Shown: positions 8,470 to 19,012, counted from the first letter of the stretch. The stretch is 64,000 bases of DNA from Bdellovibrio bacteriovorus str. Tiberius (GCF_000317895.1 NC_019567.1:3038001-3102000), one strand, 5' to 3'. Notes: generated by a model not told the origin, from the letters alone. Program-made: numbers and translations.

Positions 8470-9501
8470 TTACTGTTGAGTCTCTCTCTTTTGAGGAGGT
8501 TGACTTGGATCCCAACCAGCCGGTGGCCAGCCTTCGATCTTCATGCCAAGGCCCAATCCCATTTCGCCCAGAATCTCTTTGATTTCATTCAAAGATTTAC
8601 GGCCGAAGTTTTTGGTCTTAAGCATTTCTGCTTCAGAACGTACTACCAACTCGCCGATGTAGCGGATGTTAGCGTTCTTCAAGCAGTTCGCAGAACGAAC
8701 AGAAAGCTCAAGGTCGTCAACAGAACGGAACAAGTTCTCGTTCAGAGTTGGAGAACCAAGCTCGCGTGCTTCTTCTGCAGGCTCCATAGTCTCGTCGAAA
8801 GTCAGGAAGATTTGCAGTTGTTCTTTCATGATTTTGGAAGAAAGAGCTACTGCTTCTTCTGGCTTCAAAGAACCGTCTGTCCAAACTTCAAGAGTCAATG
8901 CATCGTAGTCAGTTCTTTGACCAACGCGCGCATTAGAAACATTGTAGTTCACTTTTCTGATTGGGCTGTAAAGAGCGTCAACGCCAATAAAGCCAACTGG
9001 AAGATCAGTTTCTCTGTTTTCAACTGGTACATAACCACGACCGAAGCTTACAACGATTTCCGCGTTGAAGTTTGCGTTCGCGCCCAAAGTAGCGATTGGA
9101 AGATCTGGGTTCAAAACCTCGATCTTATCGGTAGTTTGGATGTCCGCTGCAGTCACTTTGCCTGGACCTTTTTTGGAGATCTTCAAAGTCAAAGAATCTG
9201 CAGTGTACTGTTTAAAGCGCACTTCTTTGAGGTTCAGGATGATGTCAGTGACGTCCTCAAGAACATCTGGGATCGTAGTGAACTCGTGCAATACGCCTTC
9301 GAACTTAACAGCTGTAATTGCAGAACCCATCATGGAGCTAAGAAGAATTCTTCTTAGGGAGTTACCCAAGGTAACGCCAAACCCTCTTTCAAGGGGACGG
9401 ATAATGAATTTAGCGTAGTCATCACGAAGAGAATCACGATCAACCTCAAATCCCTTTGGTTTGATCATTTCTCTCCAAAACTTATAATAGTGCTCTTGCA
9501 T
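8470..9501 (-). CDS. rpoA: DNA-directed RNA polymerase alpha subunit
   Basis: 343 residues. The N-terminal assembly domain includes [22 protein letters not shown]; the C-terminal DNA/activator-binding domain has [24 protein letters not shown] and FGRKSLNEI. The start [18 protein letters not shown] matches the myxobacterial and Geobacter type (short W-containing lead, then IKP), so I keep ATG 9501, with GGGGGAG upstream. An internal ATG with its own GGAG lies 11 codons later. It follows rpsD in the usual alpha-operon order rpsM-rpsK-rpsD-rpoA-rplQ. Confidence 0.97.
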   Translation of the reverse strand: MQEHYYKFWREMIKPKGFEVDRDSLRDDYAKFIIRPLERGFGVTLGNSLRRILLSSMMGSAITAVKFEGVLHEFTTIPDVLEDVTDIILNLKEVRFKQYTADSLTLKISKKGPGKVTAADIQTTDKIEVLNPDLPIATLGANANFNAEIVVSFGRGYVPVENRETDLPVGFIGVDALYSPIRKVNYNVSNARVGQRTDYDALTLEVWTDGSLKPEEAVALSSKIMKEQLQIFLTFDETMEPAEEARELGSPTLNENLFRSVDDLELSVRSANCLKNANIRYIGELVVRSEAEMLKTKNFGRKSLNEIKEILGEMGLGLGMKIEGWPPAGWDPSQPPQKRETQQ

Positions 9502-9521
9502 AGCTCCCCCGAGAGGTAAAA

Positions 9522-10148
9522 TTATCTTGAGTAGTATTCAACGATCATGTTCTCTTCAACAGCAACTGCTACGTCTTCACGATTTGGAAGATCTTTAACA
9601 GTTCCAGTGAACTTAGCATGATCGGCTTCAAGCCATGCTGGCACAGAGCGTCTAGCTACCGCTTGGATAGCAGACTGGATCTTAGCCATTTCGCGGCTTG
9701 ATTCAGCAACTTGAATAACATCGCCTTTATTCACAAGAATGCTTGGGATGTTAGCTCTTTTACCATTCAACAGGAAATGGTTGTGCTTAACAAGCTGTCT
9801 TGCTTCGCGACGAGAATTTGCGTACCCCAAAGTGTACACAACGTTATCAAGGCGAGTCTCGAGGAATTTAAGAAGCGCATGACCGGTCAATTCTTTTGCA
9901 CGGTTGGCTTCTCCAACATATTTCACAAATTGTTTCTCAGAAACGCCATAGTATCTTTTGGCTTTCTGTTTTTCACGCAATTGAAGCGCAAATTCAGAGA
10001 ACTTCAAACGAGACTGACCATGTTGTCCTGGAGGATAAGGTCTTCTTTCGAAAGAACACTTATCTGTGTAACAACGGTCACCCTTCAAGAAAAGTTTCAC
10101 GTTTTCGCGACGGCAAAGCTTACAAACGCTTTCGTTAATGCAGCTCAC
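9522..10148 (-). CDS. rpsD: 30S ribosomal protein S4 (zinc-binding form)
   Basis: 208 residues. It keeps the four N-terminal cysteines (9, 12, 26, 31) of zinc-binding S4, the phrase YPPGQHGQ, and an S4 RNA-binding domain ([31 protein letters not shown]). The first eight residues (MSCINESV) differ from the usual MARYTGP lead. The start is GTG at 10148 with AAGGAG six bases before it. S4 nucleates 30S assembly and, in many bacteria, represses its own operon. Confidence 0.96.
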   Translation of the reverse strand: MSCINESVCKLCRRENVKLFLKGDRCYTDKCSFERRPYPPGQHGQSRLKFSEFALQLREKQKAKRYYGVSEKQFVKYVGEANRAKELTGHALLKFLETRLDNVVYTLGYANSRREARQLVKHNHFLLNGKRANIPSILVNKGDVIQVAESSREMAKIQSAIQAVARRSVPAWLEADHAKFTGTVKDLPNREDVAVAVEENMIVEYYSR

Positions 10149-10158
10149 GATATACTCC

Positions 10159-10551
10159 TTAGATTCTTCTACGCTTAGGTGGACGGCAACCGTTGTGAGG
10201 AACTGGAGTCACGTCTTTAAGAGACAAGATTCTCATTCCAGTAGCAGCCAATGCACGAATTGCAGGCTCACGACCAGCGCCTGGTCCTTTCAAGTAAACG
10301 TCCACAGATTTCATGCCTGCTTCCATAGCCTTCTTTGCAGCGTCTTCTGCCGCGACTTGAGCTGCAAATGGAGTACCTTTACGGCTTCCTTTGAAACCGA
10401 GGTGACCTGCAGAGGACCAGGACACGGTAGCACCGGTTGGATCAGTCATCGTTACGATAACGTTACCGAACCCAGCTTGGATATAGCAGTTCCCTTGTGG
10501 AACGTTTCTTTTTACTTTTTTCTTTGTAACAGCTTTTTTATCAGTGTTCAT
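10159..10551 (-). CDS. rpsK: 30S ribosomal protein S11
   Basis: 130 residues, complete. Family landmarks are [48 protein letters not shown] and the end [17 protein letters not shown]11 lies on the 30S platform near the mRNA exit. A 14-base gap separates it from rpsM. Confidence 0.97.
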   Translation of the reverse strand: MNTDKKAVTKKKVKRNVPQGNCYIQAGFGNVIVTMTDPTGATVSWSSAGHLGFKGSRKGTPFAAQVAAEDAAKKAMEAGMKSVDVYLKGPGAGREPAIRALAATGMRILSLKDVTPVPHNGCRPPKRRRI

Positions 10552-10565
10552 TTACGCAACCTCAA

Positions 10566-10940
10566 TTATACGGCTTTTTTCTTGTTAGCTACCGTCTTTT
10601 TAGGACCTTTGCGAGTACGTGCATTAGAACGAGTGTTCTGACCACGAACAGGCAAGCCTTTACGGTGGCGGATACCACGGAAGCAGTTCAAATCCATCAA
10701 ACGTTTGATGGATTGACCGATTTCACGGCGCAAGTCACCTTCTACTTTGAAGTTAGCTTCAACGATGCTACGGATTTTAGCAATGTGCTCATCAGTCAGA
10801 CCTTCAGTTCTTAGTTCAGAAGGAATACCAACTTGCTTGCAGATCATAGCAGCACGAGGACGGCCGATGCCGTAAATATAAGTCAATGCGATTTCAACGC
10901 GCTTATTTCTAGGTAAGTCGACACCAAGGATACGTGCCAT
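10566..10940 (-). CDS. rpsM: 30S ribosomal protein S13
   Basis: 124 residues, complete, from [19 protein letters not shown] to a basic tail ending [11 protein letters not shown]. The [16 protein letters not shown] phrase near residue 90 is typical. S13 contacts the large subunit (bridge B1) and the P-site tRNA. It starts 2 bases after the rpmJ stop. Confidence 0.97.
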
Positions 10941-10942
10941 GA

Positions 10943-11056
10943 TTAACCCTGCCTTTGCTTATGTTTAGGGTTCTCGCAGATAACGCGAATAACGCCTTTT
11001 CTTTTGATAACTTTACACTTATTACAGATTGCTTTAACTGATGGTCTTACTTTCAT
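10943..11056 (-). CDS. rpmJ: 50S ribosomal protein L36 (zinc-binding form)
   Basis: A 37-residue protein, too short for most gene finders. It reads [16 protein letters not shown], then a basic middle, and ends [12 protein letters not shown]. The C-x2-C ... C ... H zinc set (Cys11, Cys14, Cys27, His32) is intact. GGAAGA precedes ATG 11056. Its place before rpsM is conserved in bacteria. infA and map, often found just upstream, are not in this gap. Confidence 0.95.
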
Positions 11057-11083
11057 ACTGTCTTCCCATACGCTTAGTTTTCA

Positions 11084-11110
11084 CTTCATTAAAAAAGTGA
11101 AAATTCCAGC
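11084..11110 (-). other. inverted repeat in the adk-rpmJ gap
   Basis: TTTTCACTT and AAGTGAAAA are separated by an 8-base A/T-rich loop, between the adk stop and rpmJ. No T-run follows on the minus strand, so it may be an RNA hairpin or processing site rather than a terminator. Confidence 0.4.
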
Positions 11111-11183
11111 AAAAAAACGAATGCGGTCCGGCACGCTAACACCGAAAAAAATTAAAGTCTAGAGATAAAAATAATACAGCCGT

Positions 11184-11819
11184 CTATTTTATTATTTTTT
11201 CGATCTCTTGATAGACTTCTTCGGTGTCTCTATTTCCGTCCACTTCGATATATTTGCCTGATTTTTTATAAAACTCTTTTAGGGGGCTCGTGAACTCTTC
11301 ATAAGTCTTCAGGCGGGTCTCAATAACCTCAGCCTTGTCATCATTCCGTTGAATGACCTCACCACCGCACAAATCACATTTGCCCTCTACTTTGGAGGGC
11401 TTACTGACTATATGATAGACAGCGCCGCAATTTTTACAAACGCGTCTGCCAGTCAGCCTATCCATCAGGATTCTCATTGGAACTTCAAGGAAGATTGCCT
11501 TCCCGATGGATAGATTCATTTTTACAAGTAATTCATCTAGAGCCTGGGCCTGAGCCACAGTTCTAGGGAAACCATCTAAAATAAAGTTTTGGAGGCCTTT
11601 TTGGAGAACTTCTTCAACCATGCCGATAACGATGCTATCTGGCACAAGTTGACCTTTATCCATAAATTCCTGGGCTTTTTTGCCGAGGTCCGTCTGGCCT
11701 TTAATGGCTGCTCTGAATAGATCGCCAGTGCTGATCTGTGTCATTCCCTGGCGTTTAATCAAAAGCTCAGACTGCGTACCTTTACCGGCCCCCGGGGCTC
11801 CAAACAGGATCAAGTTCAT
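11184..11819 (-). CDS. adk: adenylate kinase (zinc LID type)
   Basis: 211 residues. Interconverts ATP + AMP and 2 ADP. The P-loop is [10 protein letters not shown] (residues 7-16), followed by STGDLFR, DGFPRT and DRLTGRR. The LID holds two C-x2-C pairs (CKNC ... CDLC), the structural zinc form. Its ATG overlaps the secY stop by one base (TAATG), so it is translated coupled to secY. This secY-adk order is widespread in bacterial spc operons. Confidence 0.97.
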   Translation of the reverse strand: MNLILFGAPGAGKGTQSELLIKRQGMTQISTGDLFRAAIKGQTDLGKKAQEFMDKGQLVPDSIVIGMVEEVLQKGLQNFILDGFPRTVAQAQALDELLVKMNLSIGKAIFLEVPMRILMDRLTGRRVCKNCGAVYHIVSKPSKVEGKCDLCGGEVIQRNDDKAEVIETRLKTYEEFTSPLKEFYKKSGKYIEVDGNRDTEEVYQEIEKIIK

Positions 11820-13147
11820 TAGAACTGAACCCTTCTGCTACGGATCTTAGCACCCTTAAGGAAGCCCTCATATTTCTGAGTGATCATATGAGACTGGATC
11901 TGTTGAGCAGTATCCAAAGCAACACCCACCAAGATCAACAAGCTGGTACCACCGAAGTGGAATGGCACGTTGAATTGGTTAACCATGATGCCTGGAAGAA
12001 TACAAATAGTACAAAGATAGATACAACCAACTACGTTTACGCGCTCCAAAACTCTTTGGATGTAGTCTGCAGTGGATTTACCAGCGCGAACGCCAGGAAC
12101 GAAACCACCGTATTTTTTCAGGTTGTCTGCCACGTCGTTAGGATTGAAAACGATCTCCGTATAGAAGAAGGAGAAGAAGACAATCAAAGCCACGAACATG
12201 ATGTTGAAGATAGTACCGGAAGGATTCAAAGAATCCTGAAGCGCCTTCAACCAAGGTGTGTTCACGAATTGAGCCATTGTCGCCGGGAACATCAACAAGG
12301 AGCTCGCGAAGATTGGCGGGATAACACCAGAGATATTAAGTTTGATAGGAAGATGGCTTGTCGGAGTCTGCATGGATTGCATACCGCCGCCACCTTGTCT
12401 TTGAGAATACTGAACTGTGATTCTACGCTGAGCCACTTCCATATAGATAACGGCTGCGATGATCGCCACCATGAAGGCAACCAACAAAAGAACCAATGCA
12501 AAACGCATTTCACCAGTACGAACAAGCTCCCAAAGCTGTTGAACACCACCTGGGATCGCAGCAGCGATACCAGTGAAGATGATCAGGGAAGTACCGTTAC
12601 CGATACCACGCTCTGTGATCTGCTCACCCAACCACATGATAAAGCAGGTACCTGCAGTCAATGTGATGATAGTCATGATTTGGAACGGAAGGAAGGCCAC
12701 GGTCGGAGCGATCACAAGTGGATGTCCATCTGGGCTTGTGGAATTCATCAACCAAGTGCTGATACCATAACCCTGGATAATCGCCAGAGCCACAGTCGCA
12801 TAACGAGTGTATTGGTTGATTTTACGACGACCTTGCTCCCCTTCTTTCTTAAGAGCTTCCAGATACGGAATCGCAGAAGTCAAAAGTTGGAAGATGATGG
12901 AAGAGGAGATGTAAGGCATGATTCCCAGTGCAAAGATACTGAACTGGGAAAGTGCGCCACCTGTAAAGGTATTAAATAGGCCAAAAATTCCACGGCTTTG
13001 AGCCTGGAAAAATGAGAGCACCGCTGAACCATCCACTCCCGGAGTCGGAACGTGTACACCAATTCTGTAAATGGCCAAAAGAGCCAATGTGAACAAGATG
13101 CGCTTACGAAGATCAGAATTTTTTGCGATGCTCTCAATTGCAGACAC
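11819..13147 (-). CDS. secY: preprotein translocase subunit SecY
   Basis: 442 residues with ten membrane segments. Landmarks include [12 protein letters not shown] after the first helix, a [15 protein letters not shown] plug/lateral-gate region, GNGTSLIIF and the cytoplasmic loop SRRVQF at the end. It forms the SecYEG channel with the SecE encoded at 37818. The start is GTG at 13147, sharing one base with the rplO stop (TAGTG), which implies translational coupling. Confidence 0.97.
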   Translation of the reverse strand: MSAIESIAKNSDLRKRILFTLALLAIYRIGVHVPTPGVDGSAVLSFFQAQSRGIFGLFNTFTGGALSQFSIFALGIMPYISSSIIFQLLTSAIPYLEALKKEGEQGRRKINQYTRYATVALAIIQGYGISTWLMNSTSPDGHPLVIAPTVAFLPFQIMTIITLTAGTCFIMWLGEQITERGIGNGTSLIIFTGIAAAIPGGVQQLWELVRTGEMRFALVLLLVAFMVAIIAAVIYMEVAQRRITVQYSQRQGGGGMQSMQTPTSHLPIKLNISGVIPPIFASSLLMFPATMAQFVNTPWLKALQDSLNPSGTIFNIMFVALIVFFSFFYTEIVFNPNDVADNLKKYGGFVPGVRAGKSTADYIQRVLERVNVVGCIYLCTICILPGIMVNQFNVPFHFGGTSLLILVGVALDTAQQIQSHMITQKYEGFLKGAKIRSRRVQF

Positions 13148-13584
13148 TACTTAATTACCTCGACTTTGCCGCCAGCAGCTTCGATAGCTTTCTTGGCGCT
13201 TTCTGAGAATTTATGAGCTTTTACAGTCAAAGCTGTTTTAAGCTCGCCATTTCCCAAAATCTTAACAGCGCCTTTGGACACAAGTCCAGCAGCGTATAGA
13301 GATTCAGGAGTGACTTCACCAGAAAATTTAGCAAGTTGTCCTACGTTTACAATCTCAAAGTTGTTAGCAAACGCTACGTTGCTGAAACCGAACTTAGGAA
13401 GACGACGGTGAAGTGGAGTTTGACCACCCTCGAAGCCTCTACGCACTGTTCCACCGGTACGAGCCAACTGACCCTTGTGACCTTTTGTAGATGTGCCGCC
13501 CATACCAGAACCGATACCACGACCGATTCTTTTTGGAGCATGCTTGGACCCTGCTTTAGGTGCCAATGTTTTAAGCAAGCTCAT
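13147..13584 (-). CDS. rplO: 50S ribosomal protein L15
   Basis: 145 residues. The N terminus has the glycine-rich [22 protein letters not shown] stretch with a following [18 protein letters not shown]. It binds 23S rRNA late in assembly. Stop and secY start overlap; only 2 bases separate it from rpmD. Confidence 0.97.
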   Translation of the reverse strand: MSLLKTLAPKAGSKHAPKRIGRGIGSGMGGTSTKGHKGQLARTGGTVRRGFEGGQTPLHRRLPKFGFSNVAFANNFEIVNVGQLAKFSGEVTPESLYAAGLVSKGAVKILGNGELKTALTVKAHKFSESAKKAIEAAGGKVEVIK

Positions 13585-13586
13585 GA

Positions 13587-13772
13587 TTACCCCTTAACTT
13601 CAACATCAAGAAGATGTTGAACTTTCATGATATTACCACGTGCCGCAGCAGAATCTTTCACCTCAACAGTTTGGCGAATTTTCTTAAGACCAAGGATACG
13701 TACAGCATCCTTTTGATCTTGCGTGCATTTGATAGTTGATCTTTTCAATGTTACTACGAATGTCTTAGCCAT
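13587..13772 (-). CDS. rpmD: 50S ribosomal protein L30
   Basis: 61 residues from [17 protein letters not shown] prefer ATG 13772 because a GGTGG site lies just upstream and the length equals the family norm; GTG at 13781 would add three residues (MAK). The [14 protein letters not shown] stretch is typical. It lies between rpsE and rplO as in other spc operons. Confidence 0.93.
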   Translation of the reverse strand: MAKTFVVTLKRSTIKCTQDQKDAVRILGLKKIRQTVEVKDSAAARGNIMKVQHLLDVEVKG

Positions 13773-13792
13773 TTTTGCCACCAGTCCGCGAA

Positions 13793-14251
13793 TTAAAGCT
13801 GTTGTTTCAACTGCTTCAAGCCGTCGATTGTTGCTCTTACTGCATTGTGAGGGTTACGAGTACCAACACATTTAGTAAGAATGTCTTTTACACCTACAGA
13901 TTCAAGAACGGCACGTACCGCACCACCCGCGATTACACCAGTACCTGGAGCAGCTGGTTTCATGATAACCTTAGCTGCACCAAATCTACCGATAACTTCG
14001 TGAGGGATCGTACGACCTTCCTTCAAAGCTACAGATTTAGCAGATTTTTTAGCGGATCTGCTTGCTTTACCGATTGCTTCTGGAACTTCACCAGCTTTGC
14101 CGGAACCGAATCCAACATCACCAGCTTTGTTGCCTACAACTACTAGAGCTGCGAAAGAGAAGCGACGACCACCCTTAACAACTTTTGTTACGCGGTTGAT
14201 CGCTACTACACGCTCTTCTAATTCAGCTGCTTGAGCTTGAACTTTCTCCAC
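13793..14251 (-). CDS. rpsE: 30S ribosomal protein S5
   Basis: 152 residues, slightly short at the N terminus against E. coli. It contains the S5 double-stranded-RNA-binding stretch ([35 protein letters not shown]) and the conserved [15 protein letters not shown]. The start is GTG at 14251 with AAGGAG upstream. S5 sits at the mRNA entry site and influences decoding accuracy. Confidence 0.96.
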   Translation of the reverse strand: MEKVQAQAAELEERVVAINRVTKVVKGGRRFSFAALVVVGNKAGDVGFGSGKAGEVPEAIGKASRSAKKSAKSVALKEGRTIPHEVIGRFGAAKVIMKPAAPGTGVIAGGAVRAVLESVGVKDILTKCVGTRNPHNAVRATIDGLKQLKQQL

Positions 14252-14261
14252 ACATCACTCC

Positions 14262-14627
14262 TTAGAAATTCAGGCCGCCCTCACGAGCGCCGTCAGCAAG
14301 AGATTTAACACGTCCATGATAGAGGTAACCGTTTCTATCGAAAACAACGTCTTTGATGTTTTTCGCAGTAGCTGCTTTAGCTGCTTCGATACCAACAAGT
14401 TTCGCCATATCGATGCCGGATTTATCCTCTTTACCCAAAGAAGAAACAGCCACCAGAGTGTTGCCATCTACGTCATTGATAATTTGAACGTAAACGTGCT
14501 TACCGCTTCTGAATACGCAAAGACGAGGTCTTTCCGCAGTTCCTTTAACGGTCTTGCGGATTCTGATCTTCTTCTTGAGGCGATTTACTTTTCTTTCGCT
14601 TGTATGCTTACTAAATTTCAATTTCAT
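14262..14627 (-). CDS. rplR: 50S ribosomal protein L18
   Basis: 121 residues, basic N terminus then [23 protein letters not shown] and a C-terminal end [21 protein letters not shown]. It brings 5S rRNA into the central protuberance together with L5, encoded at 15906. Confidence 0.97.
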   Translation of the reverse strand: MKLKFSKHTSERKVNRLKKKIRIRKTVKGTAERPRLCVFRSGKHVYVQIINDVDGNTLVAVSSLGKEDKSGIDMAKLVGIEAAKAATAKNIKDVVFDRNGYLYHGRVKSLADGAREGGLNF

Positions 14628-14639
14628 ACTTTACCTCAA

Positions 14640-15182
14640 TTATTTACCAGCAGACTTACCGGCTTTACGTCTGATCTGCTCACCAGCGTAACGAACACCT
14701 TTACCCAGGTAAGGCTCTGGTGGACGGAAGGAGCGAATTTTCGCTGCTACCTGACCAACAAGCTCTTTACTTGGACCATTCACGGTCAAGCTGGTTTGCT
14801 TCTCAACTTTAATTTCAATACCTTCTGGGATATCGAATACAACAGGGTGAGAGAAGCCCAAAGAAAGCTCCAACTTTTTACCTGCTACGTTCGCACGATA
14901 TCCAACCCCTTGAAGCTCCAAGCCTCTAGAGAAACCCTTAGTCACGCCGATTACTGCGTTTTGAATAAGAGCTCTGTAAAGACCGTGCATCGCGCGGCTT
15001 TCTTTTGTGTCATCATTCGGAGTCAAAACTACTTTGTTGCCGTCGATTTTCGCGGAAACATTTGGTTTCATACCGATTTTCAATGAGCTTTTTGCGCCTT
15101 TAACGACAACTTCGTTAGCAGGAGAAACGCTCACTTGTACTGTGTTATCAAAAATAACGGGTGCTTTACCAATACGAGACAT
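14640..15182 (-). CDS. rplF: 50S ribosomal protein L6
   Basis: 180 residues made of the two L6 repeats: MSRIGKAPV start, LQGVGYRANVAGKKLELSLGFSHPV in the middle, and the C-terminal PEPYLGKGVRYAGEQIRRKAGKSAGK. It lies near the factor-binding site. Confidence 0.97.
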   Translation of the reverse strand: MSRIGKAPVIFDNTVQVSVSPANEVVVKGAKSSLKIGMKPNVSAKIDGNKVVLTPNDDTKESRAMHGLYRALIQNAVIGVTKGFSRGLELQGVGYRANVAGKKLELSLGFSHPVVFDIPEGIEIKVEKQTSLTVNGPSKELVGQVAAKIRSFRPPEPYLGKGVRYAGEQIRRKAGKSAGK

Positions 15183-15189
15183 GATTCAC

Positions 15190-15579
15190 CTACCAAAGTG
15201 TCGCAAGCAATTCGCCACCGAGTTTTTGCTCTGTAGCTTGCTTACCGCTCATGATTCCTTTGCTTGTGCTGATGATGGACATGCCCATACCAGAACGAAC
15301 AGTTGGAATCTTGTCAGATTTAACATACACGCGACGACCAGGACGGCTAACACGGTCAATATTATTGATCGCGTGGCCACCAGCTTCGTCATACTTCAAA
15401 TAAACACGCATGATGCCTTGTTTGCTGTCTTTAGCAACTTTAAAGCTTCTGATGAAGCCTTCGTTTACCAAGATCTGAGCAATACCGGCTCTTACTTTAG
15501 AAGCAGGCATGTCCACTTTTTCGTGTCTTGCTGCTCCAGCGTTTCTGATCATTGTAAGGAACTGAGAAATTGTATCCAT
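15190..15579 (-). CDS. rpsH: 30S ribosomal protein S8
   Basis: 129 residues, complete. MDTISQFLTMIRNA at the start; SRPGRRVYV and GMSIISTSKGIMSGKQA near the end are family landmarks. In E. coli S8 represses the spc operon by binding near rplE; the missing rplX just upstream makes the equivalent site worth checking here. Confidence 0.97.
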   Translation of the reverse strand: MDTISQFLTMIRNAGAARHEKVDMPASKVRAGIAQILVNEGFIRSFKVAKDSKQGIMRVYLKYDEAGGHAINNIDRVSRPGRRVYVKSDKIPTVRSGMGMSIISTSKGIMSGKQATEQKLGGELLATLW

Positions 15580-15589
15580 TCTGAACCTC

Positions 15590-15895
15590 TTACCAGCTGG
15601 CTTTCGTTACGCCAGGCAATTTACCGTCAAGGGCCAATTGTCTGAACGCAATACGAGACAAACCGAACTTTCTGTAGTTACCACGAGGGCGACCAGAGAT
15701 CACACAACGAGTGATAGTGCGGTTTGGGTTAGTGTCACGAGGAAGACCCTGCAGCTTAGTGCGTGCAGCAGCTCTTTCTTCGTCAGAAAGCTTCATATTA
15801 ACAGCTTTAGCTCTCAATTCTGCTCTGTATTGAACATACTTAGCAGCAAGAGCTTTTCTTTTATTATTTTTTTCAATGCTTGCTTTACGAGCCAA
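15590..15895 (-). CDS. rpsN: 30S ribosomal protein S14 (zinc-free long form)
   Basis: 101 residues from a TTG start at 15895, chosen because AAGAGGTG lies upstream at proper distance and the product then begins (M)ARKASIEKN and has the exact family length. A frame to 15937 adds a 14-residue lead that overlaps rplE and is unlike S14. The zinc cysteines of short S14 are absent; LPRDTNPNR and [13 protein letters not shown] are present. TTG is a weak start, so this subunit may depend on coupling to rplE, whose stop is 10 bases upstream. Confidence 0.93.
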   Translation of the reverse strand: MARKASIEKNNKRKALAAKYVQYRAELRAKAVNMKLSDEERAAARTKLQGLPRDTNPNRTITRCVISGRPRGNYRKFGLSRIAFRQLALDGKLPGVTKASW

Positions 15896-15905
15896 GTGAC
15901 ACCTC

Positions 15906-16445
15906 TTATTTTCTGAAAGGCATGCCAAGCGCTTCAAGTAGCGCTCTGCCTTCAGTATCGTTCTTCGCAGTTGTACAGATAGTGATGTTCATCCCACGAG
16001 TTTTGTCTACTTTATCGTAGTTGATCTCAGGGAACACGATCTGCTCTTTCAAGCCCATGTTGTAGTTACCACGACCATCGAAGCCTTTGTTAGGCAAGCC
16101 ACGGAAGTCACGTACGCGAGGTAGTGCCAACGTGTTCAAACGATCCATGAAAGACCACATTTTCTCTCTTCTCAAAGTCACGCGAACACCCAGTGGGATG
16201 CCTGCACGCAATTTGAAGTTGGAAATTGCTTTCTTTGCTTTAGTGATAACAGCTTTTTGTCCAGTGATCGCTGTGATTTCATCAACCACAGTGTTCAAGA
16301 TTTTTGGATTCTGAACAGCTTCGCTCAAGCACACGCTAAGAGTGATTTTCTCCAAGCGAGGAACTTGCATCACGTTTTTAACTCCCAGTTGGTTCTTTAG
16401 AGCGGGAGCGATCTCTTTATTATATCTTGTATGTAAGCGATTCAT
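15906..16445 (-). CDS. rplE: 50S ribosomal protein L5
   Basis: 179 residues. [16 protein letters not shown] start, [18 protein letters not shown] and [17 protein letters not shown] are typical, ending EALGMPFRK. It binds 5S rRNA. It begins only 10 bases after rplN; in nearly all bacteria rplX (L24) occupies that spot. Translation starts at ATG 16445 behind AAGGGG. Confidence 0.97.
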   Translation of the reverse strand: MNRLHTRYNKEIAPALKNQLGVKNVMQVPRLEKITLSVCLSEAVQNPKILNTVVDEITAITGQKAVITKAKKAISNFKLRAGIPLGVRVTLRREKMWSFMDRLNTLALPRVRDFRGLPNKGFDGRGNYNMGLKEQIVFPEINYDKVDKTRGMNITICTTAKNDTEGRALLEALGMPFRK

Positions 16446-16455
16446 CTCATACCCC

Positions 16456-16824
16456 TTATAGAACTTCCGGAGCCAAAGACACGATCTTAACGAACGACTT
16501 TGCTCTCAATTCTCTGGCTACTGGGCCAAAGATACGTGTTCCGATTGGCTCTTTAGAAGCGTTGATCAAAACTGCAGAGTTGTCGTCGAAGCGGATGTAA
16601 GATCCGTCTGGACGACGAAGTTTTGCTACAGTTCTAACAACAACAGCTTTAGCTACGTCACCTTTTTTTACTTTTGCATTTGGCAAAGCTTCTTTGATGG
16701 AAACTACGATAACATCACCAATGGATGCTACACGACGTTTAGAACCACCAAGAACCTTAACGCACATAACTTCTTTTGCGCCGGAGTTATCTGCTACATT
16801 CAGTCTGGTTTGCATTTGAATCAT
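16456..16824 (-). CDS. rplN: 50S ribosomal protein L14
   Basis: 122 residues, complete ([21 protein letters not shown] ... [18 protein letters not shown]). GGAG lies six bases before ATG 16824. First gene of the classical spc operon, here fused without break to the S10 operon. The expected next gene, rplX, is missing. Confidence 0.97.
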   Translation of the reverse strand: MIQMQTRLNVADNSGAKEVMCVKVLGGSKRRVASIGDVIVVSIKEALPNAKVKKGDVAKAVVVRTVAKLRRPDGSYIRFDDNSAVLINASKEPIGTRIFGPVARELRAKSFVKIVSLAPEVL

Positions 16825-16833
16825 AACAGTCTC

Positions 16834-17103
16834 CTATGCCTTAGCCGTTTCAACGACTTCAGCCAAAGCCCAACGTTTAGTTTTGCTTAGAGGACGAGTT
16901 TCACGGATCTTAACGATGTCACCAACTTTTGCCTGGTTCTTTTCGTCATGAGCCTTGAATACAGACGTCTTCTTAACGTACTTACCGTACTTAGCGTGCT
17001 TAACCATGCGGTAGATCAGAACAGAGATGGTTTTATCCATCTTGTCACTGATAACTTCACCTACGACTTCAATTTTACGGCCTCTAGAATTAGTTTCAGT
17101 CAT
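16834..17103 (-). CDS. rpsQ: 30S ribosomal protein S17
   Basis: 89 residues. [32 protein letters not shown] and [18 protein letters not shown] are family phrases. A primary 16S rRNA binder in the 5' domain. Confidence 0.97.
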   Translation of the reverse strand: MTETNSRGRKIEVVGEVISDKMDKTISVLIYRMVKHAKYGKYVKKTSVFKAHDEKNQAKVGDIVKIRETRPLSKTKRWALAEVVETAKA

Positions 17104-17112
17104 TTCCTACCC

Positions 17113-17304
17113 CTATCTCGCCACTTTTTTTACGATCGCTGTATTGATTTTAGCGATGTCGCGGCGAAGACCACGGATTTGCACTGGGTTAGAAAGCTGC
17201 CCAATGGAATTCTTGATACGTGCCTGGAACAGCTCTTCGGAAAGAGCCGCTCTTTTCTTTTTCAATTCTGCTACAGAAAGATCTTTGATCTCTACGAACT
17301 TCAT
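17113..17304 (-). CDS. rpmC: 50S ribosomal protein L29
   Basis: 63 residues, helical hairpin protein ([29 protein letters not shown] ... [15 protein letters not shown]). Located at the polypeptide exit, a docking area for trigger factor and SRP with L23. Confidence 0.96.
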   Translation of the reverse strand: MKFVEIKDLSVAELKKKRAALSEELFQARIKNSIGQLSNPVQIRGLRRDIAKINTAIVKKVAR

Positions 17305-17308
17305 ACAA

Positions 17309-17716
17309 CTACTCCCTTACCAAGAAACGAGTTTTGAAAGGAAGTTTGTGTGCTGCACGTTCGAAAGCTTCTTTAGCTTGTTCACGTGTCACACCGTTCA
17401 TTTCGAAAAGAACTTTTCCAGGAAGAACACGAGCAACCCATAGTTCCGGGTTACCTTTACCGCTACCCATACGAGTTTCAGCAGGCTTTTTAGTTACCGG
17501 AATGTTTGGGAACACACGGCACCAGATTTTACCACCACGCTTAACAGAACGGGAGATAGCGATACGACCAGCTTCCAACTGACGAGCAGTCAGACGACCT
17601 TCCTCGATTGCCTGAAGACCGTAGTCTCCGAAATCAAGGTTAGCGCCTCTTACTGCAAAACCAGTAGCGCGGCCTACAAATTGTTTACGCCATTTTACTC
17701 TTTTAGGACTTAACAC
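17309..17716 (-). CDS. rplP: 50S ribosomal protein L16
   Basis: 135 residues from GTG 17716, which puts the usual (M)[12 protein letters not shown] at the N terminus and has AGGAGG six bases upstream. A longer frame to 17731 would add five residues that lie inside rpsC. The gene overlaps the rpsC end by 14 bases in another frame. [20 protein letters not shown] and [14 protein letters not shown] are conserved. L16 helps shape the A site. Confidence 0.94.
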   Translation of the reverse strand: MLSPKRVKWRKQFVGRATGFAVRGANLDFGDYGLQAIEEGRLTARQLEAGRIAISRSVKRGGKIWCRVFPNIPVTKKPAETRMGSGKGNPELWVARVLPGKVLFEMNGVTREQAKEAFERAAHKLPFKTRFLVRE

Positions 17717-18368
17717 GACCTGCCTCCTCAACTTCGCGAGCAGATAAGATATCGCCTTTATAGATCCAAACTTTCAGACCGATGATACCGTATGCTGTCA
17801 GGGATTCTGCTGTACCGTAGTCGATATCAGCACGCAATGTATGAAGAGGAACGCTCTTCTCATTGTACCACTCTGAACGCGCAATCTCTGCACCATCAAG
17901 ACGCCCGGAAACACGGATCTTGATACCTCTCACGCCGCCTTTGATCGCAGCTGCAATAGATTTTTTAAGAGCTCTTCTCCAAGAGATACGTTTCTCAAGT
18001 TGTTGAGCAATGCTCTCAGCAACGAGCTGAGCATCGAGGTCTGGTTTGCGCACTTCTTGGATGCTCAAGAAAACTTCGTTGGGTGTAAGTTTTTGAACTT
18101 CCGCTTTAAGAGCGTCGATACCACTACCTTTTTTACCAATAACAACACCTGGGCGAGCTGTGGAGATGATGATTTTAATCTTCTTCGCAGCACGTTCCAT
18201 TTCAATTTTCGCTACACCCGCGTTCTTAAGTTTATCCTTAAGGAACTTTCTCAAACGGATGTCTTCGTGGAGGTTTTCATAATATTGTTGACCCTTCGCA
18301 TACCAGCGAGAATCCCAAGTTCTGATAACACCGACTCTTAGACCAATTGGATTAACCTTCTGACCCAC
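17703..18368 (-). CDS. rpsC: 30S ribosomal protein S3
   Basis: 221 residues: [15 protein letters not shown] start, KH domain with [15 protein letters not shown], and the C-terminal domain with [20 protein letters not shown]. Lies at the mRNA entry tunnel and has helicase-related basic residues. Its 3' end carries the rplP ribosome site. Confidence 0.97.
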   Translation of the reverse strand: MGQKVNPIGLRVGVIRTWDSRWYAKGQQYYENLHEDIRLRKFLKDKLKNAGVAKIEMERAAKKIKIIISTARPGVVIGKKGSGIDALKAEVQKLTPNEVFLSIQEVRKPDLDAQLVAESIAQQLEKRISWRRALKKSIAAAIKGGVRGIKIRVSGRLDGAEIARSEWYNEKSVPLHTLRADIDYGTAESLTAYGIIGLKVWIYKGDILSAREVEEAGRVKS

Positions 18369-18370
18369 GA

Positions 18371-18703
18371 CTATTTCTCCTCGAGTACTACGTTAATGTG
18401 GCTGGTCTTCTTACGAACACCGAACGCGCGACCTTGCGCACGAGGACGGAATCTTTTAAGAACCGGACCTTGATCAACCCAGATAGCTTTAACATAAAGG
18501 CTGTCTACATCCATAACCTTTTTGTATTCAGCATTGGCAACAGCTGATTCGATCAACTTTTTTACCATACCTGCGGTTTTTTTGTTCAGGAAAGTAAGGG
18601 TTTTTACAGCCTCGTTCACGTCTTTACCGCGAACAAGGTCTACAACCAATCTTGCTTTCTGAGCGCCAACTCTTGCATATTTCAAGCTTGCTTTAACTTC
18701 CAT
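18371..18703 (-). CDS. rplV: 50S ribosomal protein L22
   Basis: 110 residues, complete ([26 protein letters not shown] ... HINVVLEEK). The beta-hairpin stretch [21 protein letters not shown] reaches into the exit tunnel and is where macrolide-resistance changes arise in other bacteria; it appears intact. Confidence 0.97.
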   Translation of the reverse strand: MEVKASLKYARVGAQKARLVVDLVRGKDVNEAVKTLTFLNKKTAGMVKKLIESAVANAEYKKVMDVDSLYVKAIWVDQGPVLKRFRPRAQGRAFGVRKKTSHINVVLEEK

Positions 18704-18715
18704 AATAAACCTCTA

Positions 18716-19003
18716 TTACTTCTTCGCAGCAGGAGCAGCGGCTTTCTTCTCAGCGTGACCGTGGAAAGTTCTGGTTGGAGCAAACTCGCCGAGTTTGTGA
18801 CCAATCATGTTCTCTGTGATGTATACAGGAACGAACTTTCTTCCGTTATGAACTGCGAATGTCAGTCCAATTGTCTCTGGAAGAATTGTTGAGCGGCGAG
18901 ACCAAGTTTTAATAACTTTTTTATCATTTTTCTCAAGTGCATTGTCGATTTTCTTCTGAACATGAGTATCGACGAATGGACCTTTTTTAATTGAGCGTGC
19001 CAC
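18716..19003 (-). CDS. rpsS: 30S ribosomal protein S19
   Basis: 95 residues: [37 protein letters not shown] and [13 protein letters not shown] are conserved, with a short Ala/Lys tail ([12 protein letters not shown]). Sits on the 30S head. Confidence 0.97.
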   Translation of the reverse strand: MARSIKKGPFVDTHVQKKIDNALEKNDKKVIKTWSRRSTILPETIGLTFAVHNGRKFVPVYITENMIGHKLGEFAPTRTFHGHAEKKAAAPAAKK

Positions 19004-19012
19004 CTTTTACTC

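Noticed and set aside
10943-11183. Loss of infA and map near rpmJ
   Set aside because: These genes are often located elsewhere in bacteria, so their absence here is not informative.
11888-12979. Long plus-strand open frame opposite secY (363 codons)
   Set aside because: Antisense shadow of a conserved gene with no ribosome site or recognisable product; composition mirrors secY codons.
15896-15937. Longer rpsN start at 15937
   Set aside because: Adds residues unlike S14 that overlap rplE; the TTG at 15895 gives the exact family length and has a good ribosome site.
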